Assembly: GCA_030612625.1 (NCBI GenBank)
Contig: JAUWNN010000002.1
Span: forward strand, 1-39,634
Direction: 5' to 3'
Length of the DNA stretch: 39,634 nucleotides
Source of the DNA: Caldifarciminota bacterium
Lineage (GTDB): Bacteria; Hydrothermota; Tepidihabitantia; Tepidihabitantales; Tepidihabitantaceae
The translations under genes and the position numbers were made by a program. This document shows positions 1 to 8,699 of this stretch, one piece after another; position 1 is the stretch's first letter, and every line of letters begins with the position of its first letter. The notes beneath the pieces were generated by a model that saw nothing but the letters and a program-made list of their open reading frames with translations, did no database searches and had not been told where the DNA came from.

Positions 1-146
1 AGGCCGCAACTCAGGGCTTCTGACCGGGTTAGAGACCGGAATGGCCAAAAACATAACTCCGCGGATAACACGCTGACGAAGCGAGGGTTACAGCGTTATT
101 CCTGCAAATGCCCACTGTCCAGGGGGCAGTGGGCCCCCCCCTCCCC

Positions 147-482
147 GTCGATATGGCCGTTGTGACGGTTACCGACTCGGGCGGCCAGGCCGGTGTCGTC
201 CTGGTGCGTTTGATGGCAGGCGTCACGAAGTCCGACACGGTGTTCGTCACGCCCCTTGCTCTGACTTCGGACGCGGTCGTCGTGCTCTGGCTCGTCATGA
301 CATCCGGCATGAGCACCGGAAAGAAGCTCAGGCTGAGAACGATCATGGCCTTCGCCACGAAGCCCGACATGACACCCATGAACCTGCTCATCACCATCAC
401 CGTCACGACCCTCGACAAGACCGCCGCTACGACGACCCGGCCCTACCTTTGGATGTGGAGTGCAACGACTGCGGCGTTGCGC
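147..482. repeat. Degenerate 12-bp periodic array A, about 28 units, consensus roughly nnCGncanGnnn
   Basis: Cutting from 147 every 12 bp gives gtcgatatggcc/gttgtgacggtt/accgactcgggc/.../ctcgtcatgaca/tccggcatgagc/.../cccgacatgaca/.../accgtcacgacc/ctcgacaagacc; CG at positions 3-4 and G at position 9 recur in most units. Confidence 0.75.
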
Positions 483-764
483 AATGGGAATTAAGGGGAC
501 ACAATATCTAACTCGGGCCGGGCCGGGGTCAGGTCTTGAATCTTGCGATTCGCGGAAGCCAGACGGCCGCACGCCGCCGCTTGACACGCGGGCGAATTGG
601 AGTAGAAGTTGCCCGTGGTGAACGATGACGGCCCGGCAGGAAAACGGGGGTGGTCCCTAATTTTCCCTAATTTTCCCTCGAATTCTAGCCCGAAATGCCC
701 AGCCTGCCCGCGCCGTTCACTCAGCAGTTGACTTGTATTCACCTGCCGCTACGATTCGGCTGAG

Positions 765-3122
765 ATGGCTAAGGTGACCGGCAAGTACGTGTTGTCGCTT
801 CTCATCACTGCAACCTGCCTGGTGGCGGCGCAACGGCTTCCCGTGGAGGCCCACCTCGTCTGGAGCAGGGATTTCTTCCGGGTTGCGCCCGCTGACCTGG
901 ACGGCGACGAGGAAGACGAACTGGTCACGATGCCCACCTGCACGAGACTCAACGTCCAGGACCAGCGCCTGTATCACCTGGCAGGCGGGTGCGCCTTCCC
1001 GCCCGGTACGTTCGAGCAGGGGTATCTCATTGGCGGCTCTGCCATGGCGGGTCTGTGGGTGACGTACGTGCGCGACGATTCGCTCTTCCTGCAGCCGGTT
1101 GGGAGGCGCGCCTACTTTGTCGCAGCCGGCCGTGATACTGCGCGGGACTGGGATGGGCACGCCGTTCAGGTTGACGTGCTCGACCTCGACGCGGATGGCA
1201 GGCTCGAAGCAGTCATTGCGGTCGCCTCCGGGTATGGACTCGCACCGCGGGGCATCGTCGTGCTCGACTGGGAATCGGGAAACAACCTCTGGCACCATTG
1301 GTGTGGCCCCAATCCCCAACGCCTGCTCTGCGCCGACATCGACTCGGACGGCAGGACTGAAATCCTGATGAGCACAAGTGCACCGGGCAACGGCAATTCG
1401 GACAACGGCACGGACGACCTGCACACGCACGTCTCCCTGCTTGGCTGCACAGGACAGGAGGTCTGGCGCACGAGCCTGGGCACGTACTCTTCCTCTGTGG
1501 TGCCCGCCTGGCTCACGCCTACCGAGAGCGAGGGCACCGTGCTGTTTGTCGGCGAAACGGGCAGTCCTGCCGGTGGCCGGAATTGTGACAGCGTCTTCGT
1601 GCTGGACCCCAACACCGGCCGGATTCTCCGTTCCGCCTGCCATCGCGAGTTCAACAGCGATTACGCGGTGCTCCACGACTCGTCCGGACGAAGCTTGGTG
1701 GCGTTCTGGTCATCCGATGAACTCCTGCTCATTGACGCAAACCTGGCGCTGGTCAGGCGCTCCCGTCTGCCGGGAACGCACGACTTGCAGGTTGCCGCCG
1801 GCCAGTTCTCAGGAACCGGTCGAGATGAACTGGCGGTTCTGCCCGGGACCGGCCGGCTGCAAGTCTATGACCTCGGCCTGAGGCAGCTCGTGGACATCCC
1901 GGTCGGGCATTATGCCAACTTGATACCGGTACGAGCAAGCGACCGCACGCGCCTGATGCTGCACAGGTCCTATGAAGACCGTGTCAGTTGCACGCTGTTT
2001 GACTTCCGCCCGGTCCCATTGCTCGACAGGGGAGTCCCTTTGGGATGGTCACTGGCCGCGGGCGCACTGCTGCTGGTCGTGTTCGGCATCGTGCTGGTCG
2101 CAGTACGCCTGCGCCAGACCCGGGACGTGCGCCTGCTTGTCCGCGGCCTGACCGGCCGAGCCGGGGTTATTGAACTGGACCGCAGAGGCCGCGTGACAAG
2201 AACCAATCGCAAGGCCCGGGATATCCTTCCAGGAGGTCATGCTGCCAACGGAAACGAGGCACTTCCGTCGGAGGGTCCGCTCGCCCCGCTCGCCGGGCTG
2301 GTCAGAGCGGTGCTGGCCGAACCGACGGACGTATCATCCCGGGAGATGCCGGTCTCCATCGGTCCGGACCAGACCCTGCTCGCTCGAGCCACCAGGGTGA
2401 AGTCAGGCGTGCTTCTCACCCTGGAAGACATCTCTGCAGTTGAGTACATGCGCCGAGTCAAAGCCTGGCTACCGGTCGCTCAGAAGCTGGCCCACGGCAT
2501 CAAGAACCCGCTCACGACCGTTCTCCTCACCGCCCAGCGCATCGGCAAGCAGGCGGACGACGAAGGCACCCGTGGCTATGCAGCCTCCATCGTGCGAGAA
2601 GTGGGCCGGCTTCGCAGAGTGTCAGACAGCTTCATGAAGCTCACCCGGCTTGAGGCTCCCAACAAGATGCCTGTCAACCTCAACGACATCTTGTCAACCG
2701 CTGTCACCAGGTTCCGAGAAGCACCTGGTGTTGACATCAAGCTCAACCTGGACCAGAACCTGCCCGCTGTTCCGGTTGACCGGGAGCACATTACAGCCGC
2801 ATTCACCAATGTCATCGAGAACGCTGTCTCGGCCATGCCTGTCGGCGGAACCCTGACCGTGACAACGTCCCTGCAGAAGAAGGACGATGGCCATGTGGCC
2901 AGAGTCGTCATAGCCGACACAGGAAAAGGCATTCCTGAACGCTACCTGTCCAAGGTGTTCGACCCCTACTTCACGCTTAAGGAAGGCGGGACTGGACTCG
3001 GCCTGGTGATAGTGAAGAAGATTGTCGAAGACCACGGCGGTGATATTCGCATAGACAGCCAGGAAGATGTTGGCACCTTTGTCACCATCGAGCTTCCTGT
3101 CACCGACAAGCGGCTGGCATAG
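765..3122 (+). CDS. Membrane sensor histidine kinase with extracytoplasmic FG-GAP/VCBS-like beta-propeller
   Basis: Signal peptide, repeated DLDGDxxDE/DIDSDGRTE motifs, TM helix near residue 430, H-box (LAHGIKNPLTTVLL), HATPase motifs (NVIENAVSAM, DTGKGIP, GGTGLGLVIVKKIVEDHGG). Confidence 0.9.
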   Translation: MAKVTGKYVLSLLITATCLVAAQRLPVEAHLVWSRDFFRVAPADLDGDEEDELVTMPTCTRLNVQDQRLYHLAGGCAFPPGTFEQGYLIGGSAMAGLWVTYVRDDSLFLQPVGRRAYFVAAGRDTARDWDGHAVQVDVLDLDADGRLEAVIAVASGYGLAPRGIVVLDWESGNNLWHHWCGPNPQRLLCADIDSDGRTEILMSTSAPGNGNSDNGTDDLHTHVSLLGCTGQEVWRTSLGTYSSSVVPAWLTPTESEGTVLFVGETGSPAGGRNCDSVFVLDPNTGRILRSACHREFNSDYAVLHDSSGRSLVAFWSSDELLLIDANLALVRRSRLPGTHDLQVAAGQFSGTGRDELAVLPGTGRLQVYDLGLRQLVDIPVGHYANLIPVRASDRTRLMLHRSYEDRVSCTLFDFRPVPLLDRGVPLGWSLAAGALLLVVFGIVLVAVRLRQTRDVRLLVRGLTGRAGVIELDRRGRVTRTNRKARDILPGGHAANGNEALPSEGPLAPLAGLVRAVLAEPTDVSSREMPVSIGPDQTLLARATRVKSGVLLTLEDISAVEYMRRVKAWLPVAQKLAHGIKNPLTTVLLTAQRIGKQADDEGTRGYAASIVREVGRLRRVSDSFMKLTRLEAPNKMPVNLNDILSTAVTRFREAPGVDIKLNLDQNLPAVPVDREHITAAFTNVIENAVSAMPVGGTLTVTTSLQKKDDGHVARVVIADTGKGIPERYLSKVFDPYFTLKEGGTGLGLVIVKKIVEDHGGDIRIDSQEDVGTFVTIELPVTDKRLA

Positions 3123-3125
3123 AGA

Positions 3126-4511
3126 ATGCACGGCAAGAAGCAGATGACAAAGCGCATCCTGGTTGTTGATGACGACAAAGGCATCCGGGACATAGTCCGT
3201 GATACCCTGTCCAGCGAAGGGTACGAAGTAGTCGAGGCATTCGACGGAACCGAGGCGGTCAAACGTGTCGAAGAGAACGACCTGAACCTGGTCCTGCTCG
3301 ACTACAAGCTTCCTGACTTCGATGGCATCGAAGTGCTGCGCAAGGTCAGAGCTCTGAGACCGAACCTGCCCATCGTGTTCCTCACCGGCCACGCAACCAT
3401 CGACCTTGCTGTTGAGGCAACAAAGCTCGGAGCCTGGGACTTCCTGGAGAAACCGGTGGACGACGACCGTCTACTGGTAACGGTCAGAAACGCAATCGAA
3501 AGGGACATACTTGCCCGCGAGGTAGAAACCCTTAAGGACGAACTCCTCGGCAGGTATGAGATGGTCGGGGTCTCAGACCCGATGCAACAGGTGTATGAGA
3601 TGATTCGCAAGGTCGCGCCTTCCAAAGCAAACGTCCTTATCCTTGGCGAAAGCGGTGTGGGCAAGGAACTCGTTGCCAGGGCCATCCACTACCAGGGTCC
3701 ACGGTCAGGCAAGCCGTTCGTGAAACTCAACTGCGCCGCCATCCCCAAGGACCTGGTCGAAAGCGAGCTGTTCGGACATGAGAAAGGCGCGTTTACTGGA
3801 GCGGTCGCAGCCAAGCAAGGCAAGGTGGAACTGGCCGATGCGGGCACCCTGCTCCTGGATGAAGTCGGTGACATGAGCCTGCAGGCCCAGGCCAAGTTGC
3901 TCAGATTCCTGCAGGAAGGCGAGTTTGAGCACGTCGGTGGAACCAAGACTCTAAGTGTTGAAGTGCGCGTCATGGCTGCTTCCAACAAAGACCTGAACAA
4001 GGCCATCCGGAATGGCGAGTTCCGCGAGGACCTCTACTACCGTCTGAACGTCGTGACAATTGTCGTCCCGCCACTCCGGGAACGAAAGCAGGACATTCCG
4101 CTCCTTGCTGACCACTTCCTGAGCAAGGCCTGCGACGAAGACGGGTTGCAGCGCAAGGCCCTTACGGACGGGGCAAAGGAACTGCTCGCCAACCAGTCCT
4201 GGAAAGGCAACATCAGGGAACTTGAGAACTTGGTCCACAGAATTGCAGTTCTTAGGGATGAACCCATCCTCACTGCAGACTGCATCATGCCGTTCTTGAA
4301 TGAAGTGTACTTCACGCCCCAGCGCGGCCAGGCTCAGACTCTGCGCGATGCCAGACAGGAGTTTGAGCGAGACCTCATCCTCAGAGTCTTGTCCAAGAAC
4401 CAGTGGAATGTGGCTTCGGCTGCCAACGAACTCGGTGTCGAGCGCACCTACCTGTACCGCAAGCTCAAAGACCTGAACGTCACCCTGCCCGTTTCCAACA
4501 GCAACGAGTAG
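3126..4511 (+). CDS. Sigma54-dependent response regulator, NtrC family (receiver, AAA+, HTH)
   Basis: Receiver ILVVDDDKGIRD/LLDYKLPDFDG, Walker A GESGVGKE, GAFTGA loop, C-terminal Fis-type HTH. Alternative ATG at 3144. Confidence 0.95.
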   Translation: MHGKKQMTKRILVVDDDKGIRDIVRDTLSSEGYEVVEAFDGTEAVKRVEENDLNLVLLDYKLPDFDGIEVLRKVRALRPNLPIVFLTGHATIDLAVEATKLGAWDFLEKPVDDDRLLVTVRNAIERDILAREVETLKDELLGRYEMVGVSDPMQQVYEMIRKVAPSKANVLILGESGVGKELVARAIHYQGPRSGKPFVKLNCAAIPKDLVESELFGHEKGAFTGAVAAKQGKVELADAGTLLLDEVGDMSLQAQAKLLRFLQEGEFEHVGGTKTLSVEVRVMAASNKDLNKAIRNGEFREDLYYRLNVVTIVVPPLRERKQDIPLLADHFLSKACDEDGLQRKALTDGAKELLANQSWKGNIRELENLVHRIAVLRDEPILTADCIMPFLNEVYFTPQRGQAQTLRDARQEFERDLILRVLSKNQWNVASAANELGVERTYLYRKLKDLNVTLPVSNSNE

Positions 4512-4696
4512 CCCGGACGGGGTCCCAAGTCCCCCGGTTCTGTCTGATTCTCACAACAACTCTGTTGTCTGAATCATACAAGAAGGCCTGCATAACTCGC
4601 CTTGTTGAGCCATCTGCTTGAGTCCAGATACCCTAAGAGATTGCTGCATCTCAACATAGAACAGGTTAAGCTCAGTTCTCTGTTGTCCGCCAGACG

Positions 4697-4712
4697 CGGC
4701 ACGCCCGGTGCA
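4697..4712 (+). promoter_or_regulatory. Possible sigma54 (-24/-12) promoter
   Basis: cGGcacgcccggtGCa: GG and GC separated by exactly 10 nt, about 110 bp upstream of the 4822 CDS and downstream of an NtrC-type regulator gene. Imperfect match to TGGCAC-N5-TTGC. Confidence 0.3.
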
Positions 4713-4821
4713 GTCCTACTGAGCGATGAGAGAAATGCAGAACAGGCGGCACCGAGCCTCAGACGAATCTAGGCATCCGAGGTGCGCGGATGCAAACTAT
4801 ACAACAGTGTAGGAGGCTTGC

Positions 4822-6303
4822 ATGAAAAGTCAGTGTAGACAGATGAGGAACTCCCTCTTGTATGGCATTGTGATACTCCTCTGGGCAATGACCGTTTCGG
4901 CCCAACCACCGGGTACCTTATGGGAGAAGACATACGGAGGAACGAGCTTTGACAGAGCCCTCTCCGTGCAACAGACCTCAGATCACGGCTACATCATCAC
5001 AGGATTGACGTATTCGTATGGCCAGGGTGAGTGCGATGTCTTCCTGGTAAAGACAGATGCGAATGGGAATGCCCTCTGGACAAAAACCTACGGAGGTGCA
5101 GATGAAGATGTAGGTTTTTCAGTTCGACAGACCCCAGACAACGGATACATCATCGCAGGATACACAGGGTCATTTGGTGCAACTGTTGATGTTTATCTGA
5201 TAAAGACCGATGAGAATGGCGATACGATCTGGACACGGACATACTTAGGCCCAGGTGGTGGTGAGGATGTCGGCCAGTCGGTTCAGCTGACTCGTGACGG
5301 TGGATACATCATTGCAGGATACTGCGAACAATTCAGTAGCAAATATGTCTACTTTTTGAAAACAGATGCAGCTGGCAATCGCCTTTGGAGAGGGACATGC
5401 GGCGCGACTGAAGATGATTACGGCTTTTCAGTTGACACGACTTCAGATGGGGGATACATCATCGCAGGACGGACGAGTTCATACGGTTCAGGTGATGAAG
5501 ACGTGTACCTTGTCAAGTTGAACGGGAGCGGTAACGTTGTTGGGTTCCAGACATATGGCGGGACTCGCGGAGACAGAGGCTACTCGGTTCAGCAGACTTC
5601 CGACGGAGGGTATATCATCGCGGGGCGTACGTCCTCCTTCGCGGAGGTTGCTGACGTCTACCTCATCAAGACAAACAGGTTCCTGGATACGGTCTGGACA
5701 AGGACCTACGGAGGCGCAAGCGTAGATGAGGGCTATTCAGTCCAACAGACTTCTGACGGCGGATACATTGTCGCAGGAGAGACGTATTCGTTCGGGGCAG
5801 GTGCCATGGACGGGTATCTCATACGGACGGACCCAGGCGGTGATACCTTGTGGACGAAGACATACGGGGGTTCGGGGTGGGATGTATGTTGGTCGGTTCA
5901 GGAATGCCATGATAATGGATACATCGTTGCCGGGTACACTAGGTCATTCGGTCACCCGGATGGGGATTTCTATCTCATCAGGACAGAGCCCTACGTTGGC
6001 ATTTGGGATGAGAGTTTTCCTGAAGTCATACCGGCGATTTCACAGACAGCACCGAATCCCTTCAGCCGACGGACCACGATTCGGTATTCGTTGGCCAAGG
6101 AGACGGATGTTGACCTTGCGGTTCTGGATGTCACCGGAAGGGTCGTGCGGACTCTGGTCCGAGCGAAGCAGAAGGCCGGAGTCTACAAGGCGACCTGGGA
6201 TGTCGGCGGCGTCCCTCAGAAGCGTCTGCCCAAGGGCGTCTACTTCTGTCGTCTCAATGCCGGTGAGTTCACAGCGACCAGGAAGATGGTGAAGCTGGAG
6301 TAG
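4822..6303 (+). CDS. Secreted repeat protein (TSDGGYIIAGxTxSxG repeats) with C-terminal sorting domain
   Basis: Signal peptide, about 8 repeats of ~50 aa (SVQQTSDGGYIIAG...DVYLIKT...WTRTYGG), C-term ISQTAPNPFSRRTTIRYSLA...GVYFCRLNAGEFTATRKMVKLE. Confidence 0.9.
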   Translation: MKSQCRQMRNSLLYGIVILLWAMTVSAQPPGTLWEKTYGGTSFDRALSVQQTSDHGYIITGLTYSYGQGECDVFLVKTDANGNALWTKTYGGADEDVGFSVRQTPDNGYIIAGYTGSFGATVDVYLIKTDENGDTIWTRTYLGPGGGEDVGQSVQLTRDGGYIIAGYCEQFSSKYVYFLKTDAAGNRLWRGTCGATEDDYGFSVDTTSDGGYIIAGRTSSYGSGDEDVYLVKLNGSGNVVGFQTYGGTRGDRGYSVQQTSDGGYIIAGRTSSFAEVADVYLIKTNRFLDTVWTRTYGGASVDEGYSVQQTSDGGYIVAGETYSFGAGAMDGYLIRTDPGGDTLWTKTYGGSGWDVCWSVQECHDNGYIVAGYTRSFGHPDGDFYLIRTEPYVGIWDESFPEVIPAISQTAPNPFSRRTTIRYSLAKETDVDLAVLDVTGRVVRTLVRAKQKAGVYKATWDVGGVPQKRLPKGVYFCRLNAGEFTATRKMVKLE

Positions 6304-6337
6304 TCGCCGGGAGGTGACCGGAAAGGGCCGGCGATGC

Positions 6338-6361
6338 GGCGGGGAGGTTCGGCTCCCCGCC
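6338..6361 (+). terminator. Strong hairpin downstream of 4822..6303 (terminator-like, no clear U-tract)
   Basis: ggcggggag gttcgg ctccccgcc, 9-bp perfect arms. Confidence 0.45.
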
Positions 6362-6469
6362 GATTTCAATCGGCTTGGGTAGGACCGTGGCATTATGCTC
6401 CAAGCCAGTCCAGGCTTCGTTTCCCGTGAGCGTTTGACTTCCTTGCTACTGTGGCTAATCTATGATGAG

Positions 6470-6757
6470 ATGATGGATATCCGGTTTCACACGGACCCGC
6501 AAACAGGCCTTTCGCATGTGCACAAACACGGGGTGACTGAGAGGGAAGTAGAGGAAATCCTGTCCCGGCCAGGCGAAGACCGGCCCGGCCGCGAAGGTTC
6601 ACGAGTTGCTATCGGCCGGACGCAGGCAGGGCGCTATCTCCGCGTCATCTACGTACCTGACCCCGAGCCTGATAGCCTGTTTGTGGTGACAGCATATGAG
6701 CTGCGAGGGAAAGCGTTGTTGGCTTTCAGAAGACGCAGGCAAAGGAGAAGAAAATGA
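6470..6757 (+). CDS. DUF4258-like putative toxin
   Basis: MMDIRFHTDPQTGLSHVHKHGVTEREVEEILSRP...GRYLRVIYVPDPEPDSLFVVTAYELRGKALLAFRRRR; overlaps a small downstream ORF. Confidence 0.65.
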   Translation: MMDIRFHTDPQTGLSHVHKHGVTEREVEEILSRPGEDRPGREGSRVAIGRTQAGRYLRVIYVPDPEPDSLFVVTAYELRGKALLAFRRRRQRRRK

Positions 6758-6957
6758 AGGAGCGGAGATTTCCACCTGGCTGGAATGAAGAGCGAGTTCG
6801 TCGTGTCTTGGATCACTATGAACGTCAGAGCGAAGAGGAAGCAGTTGCTGAAGATGAGGCTGCGTACGACCAAGACGGCCAGAGCATGGTCGAGATTCCC
6901 TGCGAACTCGTTCCCAAAGTCCGGGACTTGATAGCTCAACACCAGCCGCAGAAATAG
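6754..6957 (+). CDS. Small acidic protein, putative antitoxin partner
   Basis: ATGA overlap with the upstream toxin-like ORF; 67 aa, acidic, MKERRFPPGWNEERVRRVLDHYERQSEEEAVAEDEAA. Confidence 0.6.
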   Translation: MKERRFPPGWNEERVRRVLDHYERQSEEEAVAEDEAAYDQDGQSMVEIPCELVPKVRDLIAQHQPQK

Positions 6958-7115
6958 AATTCTCAGAAGCATCGGCGCAGCTTGCAGAGCCACTTGGCGG
7001 GTGGTTCCGGGCCAAGAGCGGCAAGCTGGTTCCGGCTGGCGTCTACTTCTGCACGCTTGAGGCTGAAGGCCGAAGCGTCACGTGCAAAGTGGTGCTGACC
7101 CGGACTGCTGAGTAG
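6957..7115 (+). pseudogene. Orphan 3' remnant of a C-terminal sorting domain
   Basis: Open frame EFSEASAQLAEPLGGWFRAKSGKLVPAGVYFCTLEAEGRSVTCKVVLTRTAE* matches the sorting-domain ends of neighbouring secreted proteins (GVYFCRLNAGEFTATRKMVKLE); no start or upstream domain. Confidence 0.7.
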
Positions 7116-7310
7116 CCAGGTACAGCCTTCAGCAGCGGACGTCCGAGATTGGGAATTCCGGGGACGCAATACCTATCTGTCCTACCCGCATTCGCGGCAG
7201 CCATCGCCTGAATTTAGGCAAAGACAAATGCCTTGCCAAGGAGACGCGGAAGGCATGATAGCTTACGGCTGACAGTCAACGGCTGACGGCTCACAGCCAG
7301 CCGGAAACGG

Positions 7311-7538
7311 CTAGACTGCCACAAACCGGCGGATTTCTACCTGTGTGCCTGAGCGAACCGTTTGCTCGGCAGCCTTGAGCAGTTGGTCTGTTACTTCTTC
7401 GTCAACATAGTCTTCGCCGCAGTTCGGGCAAACCTGGGCCGGCACACCTTTGAACACCAGTGTCACCCCATTCCGCTCCAGAGTGACCGTGGTCGTACCA
7501 GGCTGCGTTTTGGCCTGCCTGCAAATAACACACTTCAT
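7311..7538 (-). CDS. YgiT-type zinc-finger putative antitoxin
   Basis: MKCVICRQAK...GVPAQVCPNCGEDYVDEEVTDQLL; two CxxC motifs; TAATG overlap with upstream DUF4258 ORF. Confidence 0.8.
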   Translation of the reverse strand: MKCVICRQAKTQPGTTTVTLERNGVTLVFKGVPAQVCPNCGEDYVDEEVTDQLLKAAEQTVRSGTQVEIRRFVAV

Positions 7539-7819
7539 TACCTTCTCCTTTTGTACCCGGCATTCCACTGGACAGGGTCGGGTTCATATGCAGTTATTAC
7601 AATAACCTCGTTATCGTCGTAATTGCTCGCTACTACCACATGAATCGGCCGAGCACCGCGCCATCCCAGAACCAGCCTGCTGGGGTATGGCGTGTCATCC
7701 GGGTAATCTTCTACTACCTCGCCGGTGGCGACAATCCGCCGCACATCCTCCATTGTGACCTTGCGCTGAAACATGCGCTGGAGAGCGTGTACCCGGAAAA
7801 CCAACCGTTCAGATGCCAC
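7538..7819 (-). CDS. DUF4258 domain putative toxin
   Basis: MASERLVFRVHALQRMFQRKVTMEDVRRIVATGEVVEDYPDDTPYPSRLVLGW...VVVASNYDDNEVIVITAYEPDPVQW. Confidence 0.8.
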   Translation of the reverse strand: MASERLVFRVHALQRMFQRKVTMEDVRRIVATGEVVEDYPDDTPYPSRLVLGWRGARPIHVVVASNYDDNEVIVITAYEPDPVQWNAGYKRRR

Positions 7820-7921
7820 AGCCCTGCCGATTCATCCATTGCGTGCTGCGCGCAACAACCATCACTTGAATCTAGGGCGAAATGACGGCTTGTCAAGGAG
7901 GCGGAGAGCTAGGACAGCTAT

Positions 7922-7976
7922 CGGCTCACAGCCAGCCGGAAACGGCCGGACTGCCATAAACCGGCGGATTTCGACC
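7922..7976 (-). pseudogene. Remnant copy of the YgiT antitoxin 3' end and downstream sequence
   Basis: 51/55 identity to 7287..7341; reverse strand reads VEIRRFMAVRP versus VEIRRFVAV* of the intact gene. Confidence 0.6.
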
Positions 7977-8146
7977 AGCACGACAGGAAGAACGTTGCGG
8001 ACTGGGGAAGTATGGAACCTGTAAGGCATGAGTGCGTTTGACTCGGCCGGAATCCTGGTTGTTGAACGAACAGCCGGTGGGCGCGGAGTGATGGAGCCCG
8101 GTCGAGCCTGGAACTGCCGCTGAGTTCAGAAGGCGCTACCGAAGGT

Positions 8147-8470
8147 GAGCCGGGTCCTGAACCTGGTTCTGAGCCGGAGGCTGAGCCTGGAACTGAGTTC
8201 GGAGTTGAACTCGGGGCTGAACCGGGTCCTGACTTCGGGACTGGAGCCCGGGCTGAGGCTGGTCTTGAACCCGGTTCTGATTTGGCAATTGACTAAGCAA
8301 CTGAAATTCCAAGTGATATGCCAACTGACATCCGTTCTGACCCGGAAACTGAGCCGGGTCCTGACCTCGGGCCTGACTCTGGAGCTGAACTGTGGGCTGA
8401 ACCAGGAGTTCAAAGGGGGAGTGACCCCCGGGGTGACTTCCCGGAGCACCCTGAGAAGCGAATCCTGAGC
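8147..8470. repeat. Degenerate 12-bp periodic array B, about 27 units, consensus roughly GAnnnnGGnnCT
   Basis: gagccgggtcct/gaacctggttct/gagccggaggct/gagcctggaact/gagttcggagtt/gaactcggggct/gaaccgggtcct/gacttcgggact... constant phase to 8470; one in-frame TAA at 8294. Confidence 0.85.
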
Positions 8471-8699
8471 TAAGTTCCCAAGCCACAAGCAATTAACTTC
8501 CCAGTTACTGAGACATGCAATTTCTTTGGTGGTTTTCAGGTCCAGCGGCAAATAACATTACAGGGGTAGATGAAGAGGGCCTCTGTCCGTGACGGCCGCA
8601 GAGGAACTGCATGGGGTTGGGAAGAGGAGGAACAAAGAGGCCGGTGCATGGTTTCAGCACTGGCATGAGTATAGGCGTCCTCAAACAAAGGAGGAAATC

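Noticed and set aside
8147-8470. CRISPR array interpretation of the 12-bp periodic arrays
   Set aside because: No conserved 23-47 bp repeats separated by unique spacers, no cas genes in the window; all positions belong to one short degenerate period.
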